A stretch of 64,000 bases of DNA, taken from positions 1 through 64,000 of the forward strand of contig CAYVDN010000006.1 of NCBI GenBank assembly GCA_964450685.1, in the 5' to 3' direction. The DNA is from JBAOHV01 sp964450685 (GTDB taxonomy: Bacteria; Actinomycetota; Acidimicrobiia; Acidimicrobiales; Microtrichaceae). The position numbers and the translations under genes are program-made. The notes beneath the pieces were generated by a model. It was given only the letters and a program-made list of their open reading frames with translations. It was not told the origin of the DNA and searched no databases. Shown here piece by piece: positions 7,931 to 16,332 of this stretch (position 1 is the stretch's first letter; each line of letters opens with the position of its first letter).

Positions 7931-9583
7931 TCAGCGTTCGGAGACGAGGCCGTCGAGCACGTCGAGGCGGCGATCCGTCCTCATCGCCTCGAGCAGGCGC
8001 CGATCGTGGCTCACCAGCAGCAGGGTGCCGTCGAACACGTCGAGGGCTGATTCGAGCTGCTCGATCGCCGGAAGGTCGAGGTGATTGGTCGGTTCATCGA
8101 GGACGAGGAGGTTGGTGCCCCGGGCCTGCAGGAGCGCGAGAGCGGCCCTGGTGCGCTCTCCCGGTGACAGTCGAGAGGTCCGCTGTGATGCTGCCTCACC
8201 ACCAAGTCCGAACTTGGCCAGCAGGGTGCGAGTCTCGGAGATGCTCGGCATGGGATCTCCTCCGGCCGAGACGTTCTCGAGGAACGCGTCGACGAGCGAC
8301 CGATCGTCATCGAAGGCTGCCCGTGCCTGATCTACCCGGCCGACTCGCACCGACGCCCCGAGCGTGACCCTGCCCTCATCCGCTGCCAGCCCACCGGTCA
8401 GCAGGCCGAGAAGCGTCGATTTGCCCGACCCGTTGGGCCCGGTGATGGCGATTCTGTCACCGCGGTCGACCTGCAACGTGATGGGGCCGAGCGTGAAGGC
8501 GCCGCGCCTGACCACCGCACCGGCGGTCGATGCGACCACCTGTCCCGACGGCGGTGCGCCCGCGATCGAGAAGCGCAGCTCCCATTCCTTGCGTGGCTCC
8601 TGCACTACTTCCAGCCGCTCGATCGCCTTCTCCGTGCGACGTGCCTTGGAAGCAAGTTGTTCCGAGGTGGCGACCCTGTGGTTGCGGATGAACTTGTCGC
8701 GCTCCGACATGTCCCGGCGCGCAGCGCGCACACCCTTCTCCGCCCAGGCGTGCTGGGTCCGTGCTCGCTCACTCAACGTGGCCACGGTCTCCGCGTAGTC
8801 GTCGTAGCGCTCGCGTGCTTCACGCCGGGCACGTTCACGCTCGACGAGGTATGCCTCGTAGCCGCCGCCATAGAGCCGCCAGCTGTCCTGGTGGCGGTCG
8901 AGTTCCAGGACCTGTGTCGCCGTGCGGGCCAGGAACTCACGATCGTGGCTGACCACCACGATGCCTGCGTCTGCCTGGTCGACGAACCGTTCCAGGCGAT
9001 CGAGTCCGGCAAGGTCCAGGTCGTTCGTGGGTTCGTCGAGCAGCAGCACGTCGAACCGGCTGAGCAGCAGAGCCACTAGCGCGGCGCGGGCCGCCTGCCC
9101 ACCCGACAGCGTCGTCATCTGCTGATCGACCTCGACGTCGAGCCCGACGTCGACCATCGCCTGGCCGATGCGGGACTCCAGATCCGCTCCGCCCAAGGCC
9201 AGCCACCGCTCCAGCGCCGCCGAGTAGCGACAGTCGGCCCCGCTTGCGCCATCGGCGAGGTCAGCAGTGGCAGAGTCCAAGTCCGCTGCAGCGCTGGTCA
9301 CACCGGTGCGACGCTCCAGATAGGCGGCGACAGTCTCCCCGTCGAGTCTTTCCGGCTCCTGGGGGAGCAGCCCAACTGTCGAGTCCGACGGTTGGATGCT
9401 CACCTCGCCTGCAGCAGGACGGTCGAGCCCCGCCAGGATTCGCAGCAACGTCGACTTGCCGGCGCCGTTGGCACCGACGAGGCCGGTCACCGAGCCGGGC
9501 GCAACAACCAGCTCCACCCCGCTGAACACGGTCCGTGGACCGAACTCGGCCGTGAGGCCCCGCGCCACGAGCTGTGCGGACAT
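7931..9583 (-). CDS. ABC-F family ATPase
   Basis: 550-aa soluble protein with two ABC domains and no membrane part, expected to act on the ribosome E site. Domain 1 has Walker A GANGAGKST (37-45), signature LSGGQ and Walker B LLLDEPTND. A charged linker follows with many Arg/Glu residues (LVERERARREARERYDDYAE region). Domain 2 has GPNGSGKST, LSPGE and LVLDEPTNH. ABC-F proteins include translation factors and antibiotic-resistance proteins that protect the ribosome; sequence inspection does not decide which this is. The long charged inter-domain arm is in the place used for drug protection in resistance members. Confidence 0.9.
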   Translation of the reverse strand: MSAQLVARGLTAEFGPRTVFSGVELVVAPGSVTGLVGANGAGKSTLLRILAGLDRPAAGEVSIQPSDSTVGLLPQEPERLDGETVAAYLERRTGVTSAAADLDSATADLADGASGADCRYSAALERWLALGGADLESRIGQAMVDVGLDVEVDQQMTTLSGGQAARAALVALLLSRFDVLLLDEPTNDLDLAGLDRLERFVDQADAGIVVVSHDREFLARTATQVLELDRHQDSWRLYGGGYEAYLVERERARREARERYDDYAETVATLSERARTQHAWAEKGVRAARRDMSERDKFIRNHRVATSEQLASKARRTEKAIERLEVVQEPRKEWELRFSIAGAPPSGQVVASTAGAVVRRGAFTLGPITLQVDRGDRIAITGPNGSGKSTLLGLLTGGLAADEGRVTLGASVRVGRVDQARAAFDDDRSLVDAFLENVSAGGDPMPSISETRTLLAKFGLGGEAASQRTSRLSPGERTRAALALLQARGTNLLVLDEPTNHLDLPAIEQLESALDVFDGTLLLVSHDRRLLEAMRTDRRLDVLDGLVSER

Positions 9584-9658
9584 GGGCTGTGATCGTAAAG
9601 CGTCGTCGTGGGGTGGCCAACGGGGTTTACGTCGCCGTTACGGAGGAGGCGAAGTCGA

Positions 9659-9689
9659 TTGACCGACTGGTCAAGTCGCTCTGTAACCT
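9659..9689 (+). promoter_or_regulatory. moxR promoter with TTGACC dyad
   Basis: A perfect inverted repeat TTGACC-N4-GGTCAA (9659-9674) overlaps the -35 (TTGACC). The -10 TAACCT (9684-9689) follows after 19 nt and ends 6 nt before the ATG. A repressor bound to the dyad would block the promoter. The regulator is unknown. Confidence 0.55.
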
Positions 9690-9695
9690 CGTGCG

Positions 9696-10640
9696 ATGAC
9701 CACGACCTCAGCCCCCGTCGCAGGGGAGCGATTCGAGTCCGTAGCCAGCCTCCGTGAACAACTCCGGGGTGTCGACTACCTCTCCGACGAGGGCATCGCC
9801 GGCATCGTCTACCTGGCCGACCGTCTGGGCAAGCCGATCCTGGTCGAGGGCCCGGCCGGCACCGGCAAGACCCAGCTGGCCAAGTCCGTCGCCGAGATCT
9901 CCGGGGCCCGGCTCATCCGCCTCCAGTGCTACGAGGGCCTCGACGAGTCCAAGGCGCTCTACGAGTGGAACTACAAGAAGCAGCTCCTGCGCATCCAGGC
10001 GTCGCGGGGCGAGGGCGAGACCGCCGGCTGGGACCAGATCGAGGAGGACATCTTCTCCGACGACTTCCTCCTCACCCGTCCGCTGCTCGAGGCGATCCGC
10101 GCCGAGGACCCCGTCGTGCTGCTGATCGACGAGGTCGACCGCGTCGAGGTCGAGACCGAGGCGCTGCTGCTCGAGATCCTCTCCGACTACCAGGTGTCCA
10201 TTCCCGAGCTGGGCACCCTCACTGCCCGCCAGATCCCAATGGTGTTCCTGACTTCGAACAACACCCGTGAGCTGTCCGAAGCGCTCAAGCGTCGGTGCCT
10301 CTACCTGCACGTCGACTACCCCGAGATGGACCGTGAGAAGGAGATCGTGCTCACGAAGGTTCCAGGGCTCAGCGAGTCCCTCGCCGATCAGATCGCCCGC
10401 GTCGTGCGTTCGATCCGACAGCTGGAGCTGAAGAAGTCGCCGTCGGTGTCCGAGACGCTCGACTGGGCTCGCACGCTCGTCCTGTTGGGGGTCGAGCAGA
10501 TCGACTCGGAGACCGCCCGCAACACCGTCAACATCCTGTTGAAGTACCAGAGCGACATCGCCAAGGTCGTCAAGGAGTTGGCGGCCGAGGAGAAGGCTTT
10601 CAACCCCGGTAACGGGATACTGACGTCCAAGGACGCCTGA
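9696..10640 (+). CDS. MoxR-family AAA+ ATPase
   Basis: 314-aa ATPase of the MoxR/CoxD group, which act as chaperones that activate or insert cofactors into partner enzymes together with VWA proteins. Walker A GPAGTGKT is at 52-59, Walker B VVLLIDEVDRVE at about 143-154, sensor 1 at FLTSNNTREL, and an arginine finger in KRRCLYLHVDYP. The next gene, 10 bp downstream, is a CoxE-like VWA protein, the standard partner. No carbon-monoxide or other molybdenum dehydrogenase genes are nearby, so the client is unknown. The start is fixed by the leaderless promoter. Confidence 0.9.
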   Translation: MTTTSAPVAGERFESVASLREQLRGVDYLSDEGIAGIVYLADRLGKPILVEGPAGTGKTQLAKSVAEISGARLIRLQCYEGLDESKALYEWNYKKQLLRIQASRGEGETAGWDQIEEDIFSDDFLLTRPLLEAIRAEDPVVLLIDEVDRVEVETEALLLEILSDYQVSIPELGTLTARQIPMVFLTSNNTRELSEALKRRCLYLHVDYPEMDREKEIVLTKVPGLSESLADQIARVVRSIRQLELKKSPSVSETLDWARTLVLLGVEQIDSETARNTVNILLKYQSDIAKVVKELAAEEKAFNPGNGILTSKDA

Positions 10641-10650
10641 GCCGGCGGCC

Positions 10651-12186
10651 ATGAGCACCACCGACGGCCCGCCACCCACGCAATCGACTGTCCCGGCGGA
10701 TGTCCTGACAGCGGACGAGATCGCCCAGGTGGGCCAGCCCCTGGTCGACCTGCTGGCCGGCTTCATCGTCGAGCTGCGTCGCGCCGGGCTGCCGGTGAGC
10801 CTCACCGAGAACCTCGACGCCATGCAGGCGGTGCGTCACATACCCCTCGACGATCGAGAGGCGTTCAAGTACGCGCTGGCGGCCACCCTGGTCAAGAACC
10901 ACGCTCACTGGCGGGCGTTCGAGACCGTGTTCGAGGTCTACTTCTCGATGCGCGGAGCGCAGTGGTCCATGGATCCCGACGCCGTCGACCTGGTCCTACC
11001 CGAGGACGAGGAGCTCCCCGAGGCCCCCGAGGGAACCGGGGACGCAGCGGGCCAGGCGGGGTCGGGAGCCGGCGACGGCATGACCCCCGAGGAGCTCGCC
11101 GAGATGCTCTACCGGTCGCTCCAGAAGGGCGACCAGGCGATGATGCGCGCCATGGCCCGCCAGGCCGTCAAGCGCTTCGCTGGCATGGAGCCCGGGCGAC
11201 CGGTGGGTGGTACCTACTACCTGTACCGGACGCTGCGGAACCTGGACCTCGACGGTCTGCTCGAACGGCTGATGGAGTCCGCTCACGACGAGGCACCGGA
11301 GCCGCTGACATCGCTCGAAGAGCGGTTGGAGCGCGACGAGTTCGAGCATCGGATCGAGGAGTTCCGCAAGGAGGTCGAGGCCGAGATCCGCCGTCGCCTA
11401 GTCGCCGACCGCGGCGTCGAGGCGATGTCCAAGACGCTGCGCAAACCGCTGCCCGAGGACATCGACTTCATGCACGCCAGCCGCGACGAGATGGCCGCGT
11501 TGCGCAAGGCGCTCCAGCCGCTCACCCGGCGTCTGGCGGTGCGACTCGCCCGCAAGCGCCGACACGGTCGCAAAGGCGCGCTCGACTTCCGCAACACCGT
11601 GCGCCACTCACTCAGCTACGGCGGGGTGCCTGCGGAGCCCAAGTTCAAGTACCCGCGCCCGGCGAAGCCCGAGATCTTCGTGATCGCTGACATCTCCGGG
11701 TCGGTCGCCGCCTTCGCCCGCTTCACCCTGCATCTCGTGTATGCGATATCGGGGCAGTTCTCGAAGGTGCGCAGCTTCGTTTTCATCGACGGCATCGACG
11801 AGGTCACGCGGTTCTTCGAAGGGACCGAGGACATCGTCGAGGCGATCCACCGTGTCAACAGCGAGGCCGACGTCGTGTGGGTGGACGGTCACTCCGACTA
11901 CGGCCACGCGTTCGAGGTCTTCTGGCAGCGCTACGGACGAGAGGTGGGGCCACGAACAACCGTGATGATCCTCGGTGACGCGCGGAACAACTACCACGCG
12001 TCGAACAGTTGGGTGGTCAAGGAGATTCGCGCGAAAGCGCGCCACGTCTACTGGCTCAACCCCGAGCCGCGGGCGTACTGGGACACGGGCGACTCGATAG
12101 TGGGGGAGTACGCGACACACTGCGATGGCGCGTTCGAGTGCCGCAACCTCCGCCAGCTCGAGCGGTTCGTCGACCATCTCGTCTGA
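10651..12186 (+). CDS. CoxE-like VWA-domain protein
   Basis: 511-aa partner of the upstream MoxR ATPase. The N-terminal part contains LVDLLAGFIVELRRAGLPVS typical of CoxE-like proteins (in pieces LVDLLAGF and LRRAGLPVS), then an acidic, Gly-rich low-complexity stretch (about 110-145). A charged helical middle follows. The C-terminal third is a von Willebrand A domain with the metal-binding MIDAS motif DISGS (about 347-351) in IFVIADISGSV and a later acidic metal site near VWVDGHSDYG. MoxR-VWA pairs mature or assemble other proteins; the target is not visible here. The gene is co-directional with moxR and follows it by 10 bp. Confidence 0.85.
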   Translation: MSTTDGPPPTQSTVPADVLTADEIAQVGQPLVDLLAGFIVELRRAGLPVSLTENLDAMQAVRHIPLDDREAFKYALAATLVKNHAHWRAFETVFEVYFSMRGAQWSMDPDAVDLVLPEDEELPEAPEGTGDAAGQAGSGAGDGMTPEELAEMLYRSLQKGDQAMMRAMARQAVKRFAGMEPGRPVGGTYYLYRTLRNLDLDGLLERLMESAHDEAPEPLTSLEERLERDEFEHRIEEFRKEVEAEIRRRLVADRGVEAMSKTLRKPLPEDIDFMHASRDEMAALRKALQPLTRRLAVRLARKRRHGRKGALDFRNTVRHSLSYGGVPAEPKFKYPRPAKPEIFVIADISGSVAAFARFTLHLVYAISGQFSKVRSFVFIDGIDEVTRFFEGTEDIVEAIHRVNSEADVVWVDGHSDYGHAFEVFWQRYGREVGPRTTVMILGDARNNYHASNSWVVKEIRAKARHVYWLNPEPRAYWDTGDSIVGEYATHCDGAFECRNLRQLERFVDHLV

Positions 12187-12249
12187 GCCCCCACCGCTCG
12201 GCAGCATCACATTGTCAACCCGACGTGATCGCCTGCCGATGACGTTTTC

Positions 12250-13683
12250 GTGGAGCAGGTGACGATCTCGACCGGGGCCGATCAGTGGACACTCGCGGGC
12301 TTCGCCGCCCGCGAGTGTCCCGACTTGGTGGCCGTCGTCGATCCGTGCGGAGTGGTGCGCTGGGTCAACGACGCCACGCAGCGGATCTTCGGCGTCGACC
12401 CTGGGGAAGCACTGGGTCACGCCATCTGGGATTTCGTGCACCCCGAGGACCTGGTGGCCGCGGCAGGTGCGGTGTCCGAGGCGAGCAGGACCACCGGATA
12501 CCACCAGCCGACCCTTTTCCGAGTGGCGATCGACGACAGCGGGTGGATCGAGTGCGAGGTCAACGGCTCGACGATCGAGCGCGACGACGGCCCGTGGCTC
12601 GTACTGGCCGTGCGTCCCACCGGCGACCGCGAGGAGCTGTCGGGGCGGCGGCGTCGGATCGAGCAGCTGATCCGCATGGCGTCCCTCGAGTGCTCGTCGG
12701 TGCCGTGGGCCGAGGTGGACGCCCTCGTTGAACGCTACCTGCAGGAGCTGGCGGCGGTCGTGGGTGCCGAGCTCGTCGAGCTTGCATGGCAGGAGCCGGA
12801 TCAGCCGCTGCAGATCGGGGCCCGCTGGCCGGTCGTGCGCACCGGTCCCGCAGTGAGGCACTCGGCCGAGCCTTTCGTCGCTCTGTGGCCCCTGGAGGAG
12901 ACCGCAGTCGGTCTGCTCCAGTTCACGAGCGACCTAGGTTCGCTCGACCCGACCTCGGCACGGGACCGGTTCGTCTCACTCGGCAGCCGAGCGGTGGTCG
13001 AGGTCCCGCTGTCGCCGGGAGCCCCGTGGTCGGTCCTGCGCTGCGCGTTCGGATCCCATTGGCAGCGGTGGGACGATGCGAACGTCGACCTCGTGGTGGT
13101 CCTGGCGTCAACTCTGATTGCGACGCTGCGGCGGTGCCAGGCCGAGGAGCACCTGCACGAGCAGGCCAGGACCGACGCGTTGACCGGCCTGATCAACCGG
13201 GCCGAGCTGTATCGCCGGTTCGGTGAGCTGCTCGCCAGGTACGAGCGTGCTGCCGAGCGGAGCTCAGATCCGCTCGGAATGGGTGTCCTCTACTGCGATC
13301 TCGACCACTTCAAGGACGTCAACGACCGCCTCGGTCACGCCGCCGGCGACAGGCTGCTGGTCGAGGTGGCCGACGCGCTGCGGGCCAACACCCGCGACGG
13401 GGACCTGATAGCCCGTGTCGGGGGTGACGAGTTCATCCTTGTCTGCCCCGATCTCGAGTCGCCCGAGATCCTCTCGCTGGTGATAGCCCGTCTGACTCAC
13501 GCGGTGGACGCGTTGGCGCCCGGAGAGATCCCGCTCCGCCTCAGCGTCGGCACCGCGTTGGCCCGCCCCGGGCTGGGAGCGGACGAGATGATCCGGCTCG
13601 CCGACGAACGCATGTACCGCGCGAAGCGGGAGCGGCGTCGCAGCGGCGGTGTGGGCCGCGCAGCTGACGCATACATCTCCTGA
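12250..13683 (+). CDS. diguanylate cyclase with PAS and GAF-like sensor domains
   Basis: 477-aa signalling enzyme that should make c-di-GMP from two GTP. A PAS domain (about 20-125: LVAVVDPCGVVRWVNDAT, FVHPEDLVAA) is followed by a GAF-like region (about 150-300) and a GGDEF domain (about 310-470). The active-site GGDEF (391-395) is intact. RDGD (382-385), five residues before it, is a complete RxxD inhibitory I-site, so product inhibition is expected. No EAL domain is present. No membrane segment is visible, so it senses a cytosolic signal. The GTG at 12250 is the most upstream plausible start; a GTG at 12259 is an alternative. A c-di-GMP-binding BldD is encoded at 49853. Confidence 0.92.
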   Translation: MEQVTISTGADQWTLAGFAARECPDLVAVVDPCGVVRWVNDATQRIFGVDPGEALGHAIWDFVHPEDLVAAAGAVSEASRTTGYHQPTLFRVAIDDSGWIECEVNGSTIERDDGPWLVLAVRPTGDREELSGRRRRIEQLIRMASLECSSVPWAEVDALVERYLQELAAVVGAELVELAWQEPDQPLQIGARWPVVRTGPAVRHSAEPFVALWPLEETAVGLLQFTSDLGSLDPTSARDRFVSLGSRAVVEVPLSPGAPWSVLRCAFGSHWQRWDDANVDLVVVLASTLIATLRRCQAEEHLHEQARTDALTGLINRAELYRRFGELLARYERAAERSSDPLGMGVLYCDLDHFKDVNDRLGHAAGDRLLVEVADALRANTRDGDLIARVGGDEFILVCPDLESPEILSLVIARLTHAVDALAPGEIPLRLSVGTALARPGLGADEMIRLADERMYRAKRERRRSGGVGRAADAYIS

Positions 13684-13713
13684 GCGGCCTGCGGCCTCGT
13701 CGAAGTCGCTCAG
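13680..13713. terminator. possible hairpin between convergent GGDEF gene and PaaX-like gene
   Basis: CTGAGCG (13680-13686) pairs with CGCTCAG (13707-13713), and an inner GCC/GGC pairing is possible. It overlaps the stop codons of both convergent genes. There is no U-tract, so the call is weak. Confidence 0.3.
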
Positions 13714-14639
13714 GGAAGGTGGGCGATCGCGTCGTCGAACACCCGGAACAGCGCAGGGCCGGACTTGTCCTCGCGTGCGAGCACACCGAGTTTGCGGCAT
13801 CGGGCCAGCACGTCGCGGGCCTCTCGTCCAGGCCACGGGCGTGGTAGCAGTTCCGGCGGCAGCAGCGGGTCGGACTCGAAGCACGCGTTGAACCGGATCG
13901 CAAGGTGCAGGACCCCCGCCAGGAAGTCGTGTTCGCTGATCCGCTCACCTCGGCGGCGCATCTCCTCGAGCTGGTCGGGCACGCCGCGGTAGGTGTCGAT
14001 GAACTCCTGATATCGCTGTGCCAGGTCGTCGATCTGCCAGAGCATCGAGACGATCTTCCTCGGGTCGGTCTCGCCGCCGACGTCCAGGTCGTCCGTCGTC
14101 GCGATCACTACGTGTCGGGCTATCTCGAGGCGCTCTGCCTCGACCCGGATGTCCTGCTCCCATCGGTGCGGCGACACGTACACGCCCGGTTGGAGCACAG
14201 CGCCACCTAGAGCGAGCAGGTGATCGCGGAACTCGTCGCGAGCGCTTCGCCGGGTCTCGGGGATGGCGAACGAGACCAGGCGCCAACGTCGGTCCCAACC
14301 CCGACCGGCGGCATCCTGTGCGTAGGCGAGCAGGTGGCGCTGCTCCGTCACGTCCAGCTGGGCGCGCCCCGCGGGGGTCGCGTGGAAGACGGCCTCGCGG
14401 CCTTCGCCTACGCGTTCGAACAGTCCTTCGCCGGTGAGGCGTCGCAGGCACGACCTGACTGTCTCCACAGCGATGCCGCACTCCTCGGCGACGCTGTACA
14501 GCTCAGGGCCGTGGACAGTTCCGTCGCGATGCGCGAGTCCCATGATCATCAGTCGTGTCGGAAGGGTCTCGTCGCCTCCAGTTCGGCCGCCGACGTCGTC
14601 GGTCGTTCCCTCGTCGGTCGTTCCGGTCACGACCGCCAT
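13710..14639 (-). CDS. PaaX-like transcriptional regulator
   Basis: 309-aa regulator. An N-terminal winged HTH (TLPTRLMIMGLAHRDGTVHG, then GIAVETVRSCLRRLTGEGLFERVGEG in pieces VETVRSCLRRL and GLFERVGEG) is followed by the PaaX middle domain (WRLVSFAIPETRRSARDEFR) and a C-terminal helical domain (SDPLLPPELLPRPWPGREAR). PaaX of E. coli responds to phenylacetyl-CoA, but no paa catabolic genes are in this window, so the effector and targets are open. It is divergent from a GNAT acetyltransferase gene 87 bp away, which is the obvious candidate target. The ATG at 14637-14639 has a GAGGA site upstream. Confidence 0.8.
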   Translation of the reverse strand: MAVVTGTTDEGTTDDVGGRTGGDETLPTRLMIMGLAHRDGTVHGPELYSVAEECGIAVETVRSCLRRLTGEGLFERVGEGREAVFHATPAGRAQLDVTEQRHLLAYAQDAAGRGWDRRWRLVSFAIPETRRSARDEFRDHLLALGGAVLQPGVYVSPHRWEQDIRVEAERLEIARHVVIATTDDLDVGGETDPRKIVSMLWQIDDLAQRYQEFIDTYRGVPDQLEEMRRRGERISEHDFLAGVLHLAIRFNACFESDPLLPPELLPRPWPGREARDVLARCRKLGVLAREDKSGPALFRVFDDAIAHLP

Positions 14640-14686
14640 CGTGGTCCTCGTTCGCGGCAGTGTCAATCGGCCCTCGGCAGGTGCCG

Positions 14687-14692
14687 TAGGGT
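14687..14692 (+). promoter_or_regulatory. possible -10 of the GNAT gene
   Basis: TAGGGT lies about 34 nt before the ATG at 14727, giving a leader of roughly 28 nt that ends in a G-run able to serve as a ribosome site. This is weaker than the other promoters. Confidence 0.3.
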
Positions 14693-14726
14693 ACGCCGAA
14701 CCTGCAGTCAGCCGATGGGGGGCATG

Positions 14727-15596
14727 ATGTCGTTGGTCGACAAGGTCAAGCAGAAGGTGGGTCCGCGTCTCGAAGCCGTGACGCCACGCGTCTCGGAGTG
14801 CGCAATCGTCGTACGTCCGCTGCCGCTGATCGCGGACGAGATCATCTCCGCCGGGGACGACTTCTACTTCAAGGTCGTGTTCGATCCCACCGACCGCCAC
14901 CTGGTCGAACTGGAGCCGGCACAGCGTCTCGAGCTCATGAAGGGGCCCTTTGCCCGCGGTGCGGTCGTGATCCTGGCGATCCACAAGCCGACCGACAAGG
15001 CGATCGGCAAGATGTGGCTCATAACCCAGTCGCCGATCGCCGGCGACGGTCGGCGTGGCCTCCTGCCGATCCAGCTGGCCAAGGACGAGGTGTTCCTGTT
15101 CGACCTCTGGGTGCACGAGGACTTCCGTCGCAACGCCGTCGGGATAACCATGGCCTACGAGATGGGCGCCGCGGTGGACGAGTACTTCCCGGAGGCCCGC
15201 TGGGTCTACGGCTACGCACATGTGGACAACGAGGCTTCGATGTCGCTGATGTGGCACATCTACGGCATGTGGACCGTGCAGCACATCAAGGAGTACGAGA
15301 TCGGCGACTACCACGTGGGAGTCGTGCCGGGATCGGACGAGCCGAAGTTCGGGCCGTTCTCCAAGCGGGGCCGCCATTCCGGCGATGGTTTCCAGATGCC
15401 GGGACGACCACGCTCAGGGGACGGCTACCGTGACTACCACCACCCCGAGGGGTTCGCCCGACGCGACACCAGTGGACTCGAGGTCTCCGACGACTGGATG
15501 TGGCCCGGTCCGGAATGGTTCGACAACAACCATCCGCTCGGCAACGACGGTCGCCCGGCCACGCCGGAGACGCTGCCGCGCAAGATCGAGATGTGA
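14727..15596 (+). CDS. GNAT-family N-acetyltransferase
   Basis: 289-aa protein whose middle (about 15-190) reads as a GNAT fold. It has a VFLFDLWVHEDFRRNAVGI strand-helix in place of the acetyl-CoA-binding motif A and WVYGYAHVDNEASMSLMWHI as motif B. The C-terminal 90 residues are polar, rich in Gly, Pro and aromatic residues, and probably disordered (SKRGRHSGDGF, DWMWPGPEWFDNNHP). The substrate is unknown. ATGs at 14715, 14724 and 14727 are in frame; the last is chosen because the G-run at 14717-14722 could act as ribosome site. It is divergent from the PaaX-like regulator and convergent with cysH (13 bp). Confidence 0.7.
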   Translation: MSLVDKVKQKVGPRLEAVTPRVSECAIVVRPLPLIADEIISAGDDFYFKVVFDPTDRHLVELEPAQRLELMKGPFARGAVVILAIHKPTDKAIGKMWLITQSPIAGDGRRGLLPIQLAKDEVFLFDLWVHEDFRRNAVGITMAYEMGAAVDEYFPEARWVYGYAHVDNEASMSLMWHIYGMWTVQHIKEYEIGDYHVGVVPGSDEPKFGPFSKRGRHSGDGFQMPGRPRSGDGYRDYHHPEGFARRDTSGLEVSDDWMWPGPEWFDNNHPLGNDGRPATPETLPRKIEM

Positions 15597-15609
15597 ACCG
15601 GACCGAGCC

Positions 15610-16332
15610 TCAGCTCAGGTGCAGACCACACTCGGTCTTGTCCTGGCCGGACCACCTGCCGGAGCGAGGATCCTCGCCCGGGGCGACCGGCTGTGTGCAG
15701 GGCATGCAACCGATCGACGGGTAGCCCTTCAGCGTCAGCGGGTTGACCGGCACCTCGTGGCGGGCGATGTAGTCGTCGACGTCGGCCGCGCTCCAGTTGG
15801 CCAGCGGGTTCACCTTGATCAGGCCGCGGAGGTCACGTCCCAGTATCGGGGCACCGGCGCGCGACGGTGCTTCGTCACGCCGCAGGCCAGACATCCACGC
15901 CGCCTTGCCGGCGAGCGCCCGGTCCAGCTGGCCGACCTTGACCGCGGAGCAGCAGTTCGAGGGGTCGACCTTCCACAGCTCCTCGTCGTGTGGTGCGACG
16001 GTCATGATGCGCAGGTTGAGGCCGTAGCGACGTCGAACGACCTCTACGGTCTCGAGCGTCTCGGGGAAGTGATAGCCGGTGTCGATGAACACCACCTCGA
16101 TCGCGGGTGCCACCTTGACCGCCAGGTCGATGAGAACGGCGTCGGTCATCGACGCGGCGAGCGCCATGTGCGGTCCGAAGTTGTCGGCGGCCCATCGGAC
16201 GATCCGTGAAGCCGGTGCCGACTCGAACTCCGCGTTCAGCTCGGCCAGCTGGTCGTCGCTGAACTGGCTGGGGGAGAAGGGGCCCGGCAGGGGCTCGGGT
16301 GGCTGGTTGGTGGCCGTGAGCGTCGTCGACAT
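15610..16332 (-). CDS. cysH: adenylyl-sulfate (APS) reductase, [4Fe-4S] type
   Basis: 240-aa enzyme that reduces activated sulfate to sulfite in assimilation. The adenine-nucleotide alpha-hydrolase fold shows the PP-loop-like segment ALAASMTDAVLIDLA and FIDTGYHFPETL. The [4Fe-4S] ligands that mark APS rather than PAPS reductases are present as CC in SNCCSAVK and CxxC in IGCMPCTQP. The catalytic C-terminal Cys is in KTECGLHLS. The start ATG at 16332 overlaps the stop of the siroheme reductase gene (TGATG), so sulfite made here can be reduced by its operon partner. Confidence 0.93.
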   Translation of the reverse strand: MSTTLTATNQPPEPLPGPFSPSQFSDDQLAELNAEFESAPASRIVRWAADNFGPHMALAASMTDAVLIDLAVKVAPAIEVVFIDTGYHFPETLETVEVVRRRYGLNLRIMTVAPHDEELWKVDPSNCCSAVKVGQLDRALAGKAAWMSGLRRDEAPSRAGAPILGRDLRGLIKVNPLANWSAADVDDYIARHEVPVNPLTLKGYPSIGCMPCTQPVAPGEDPRSGRWSGQDKTECGLHLS

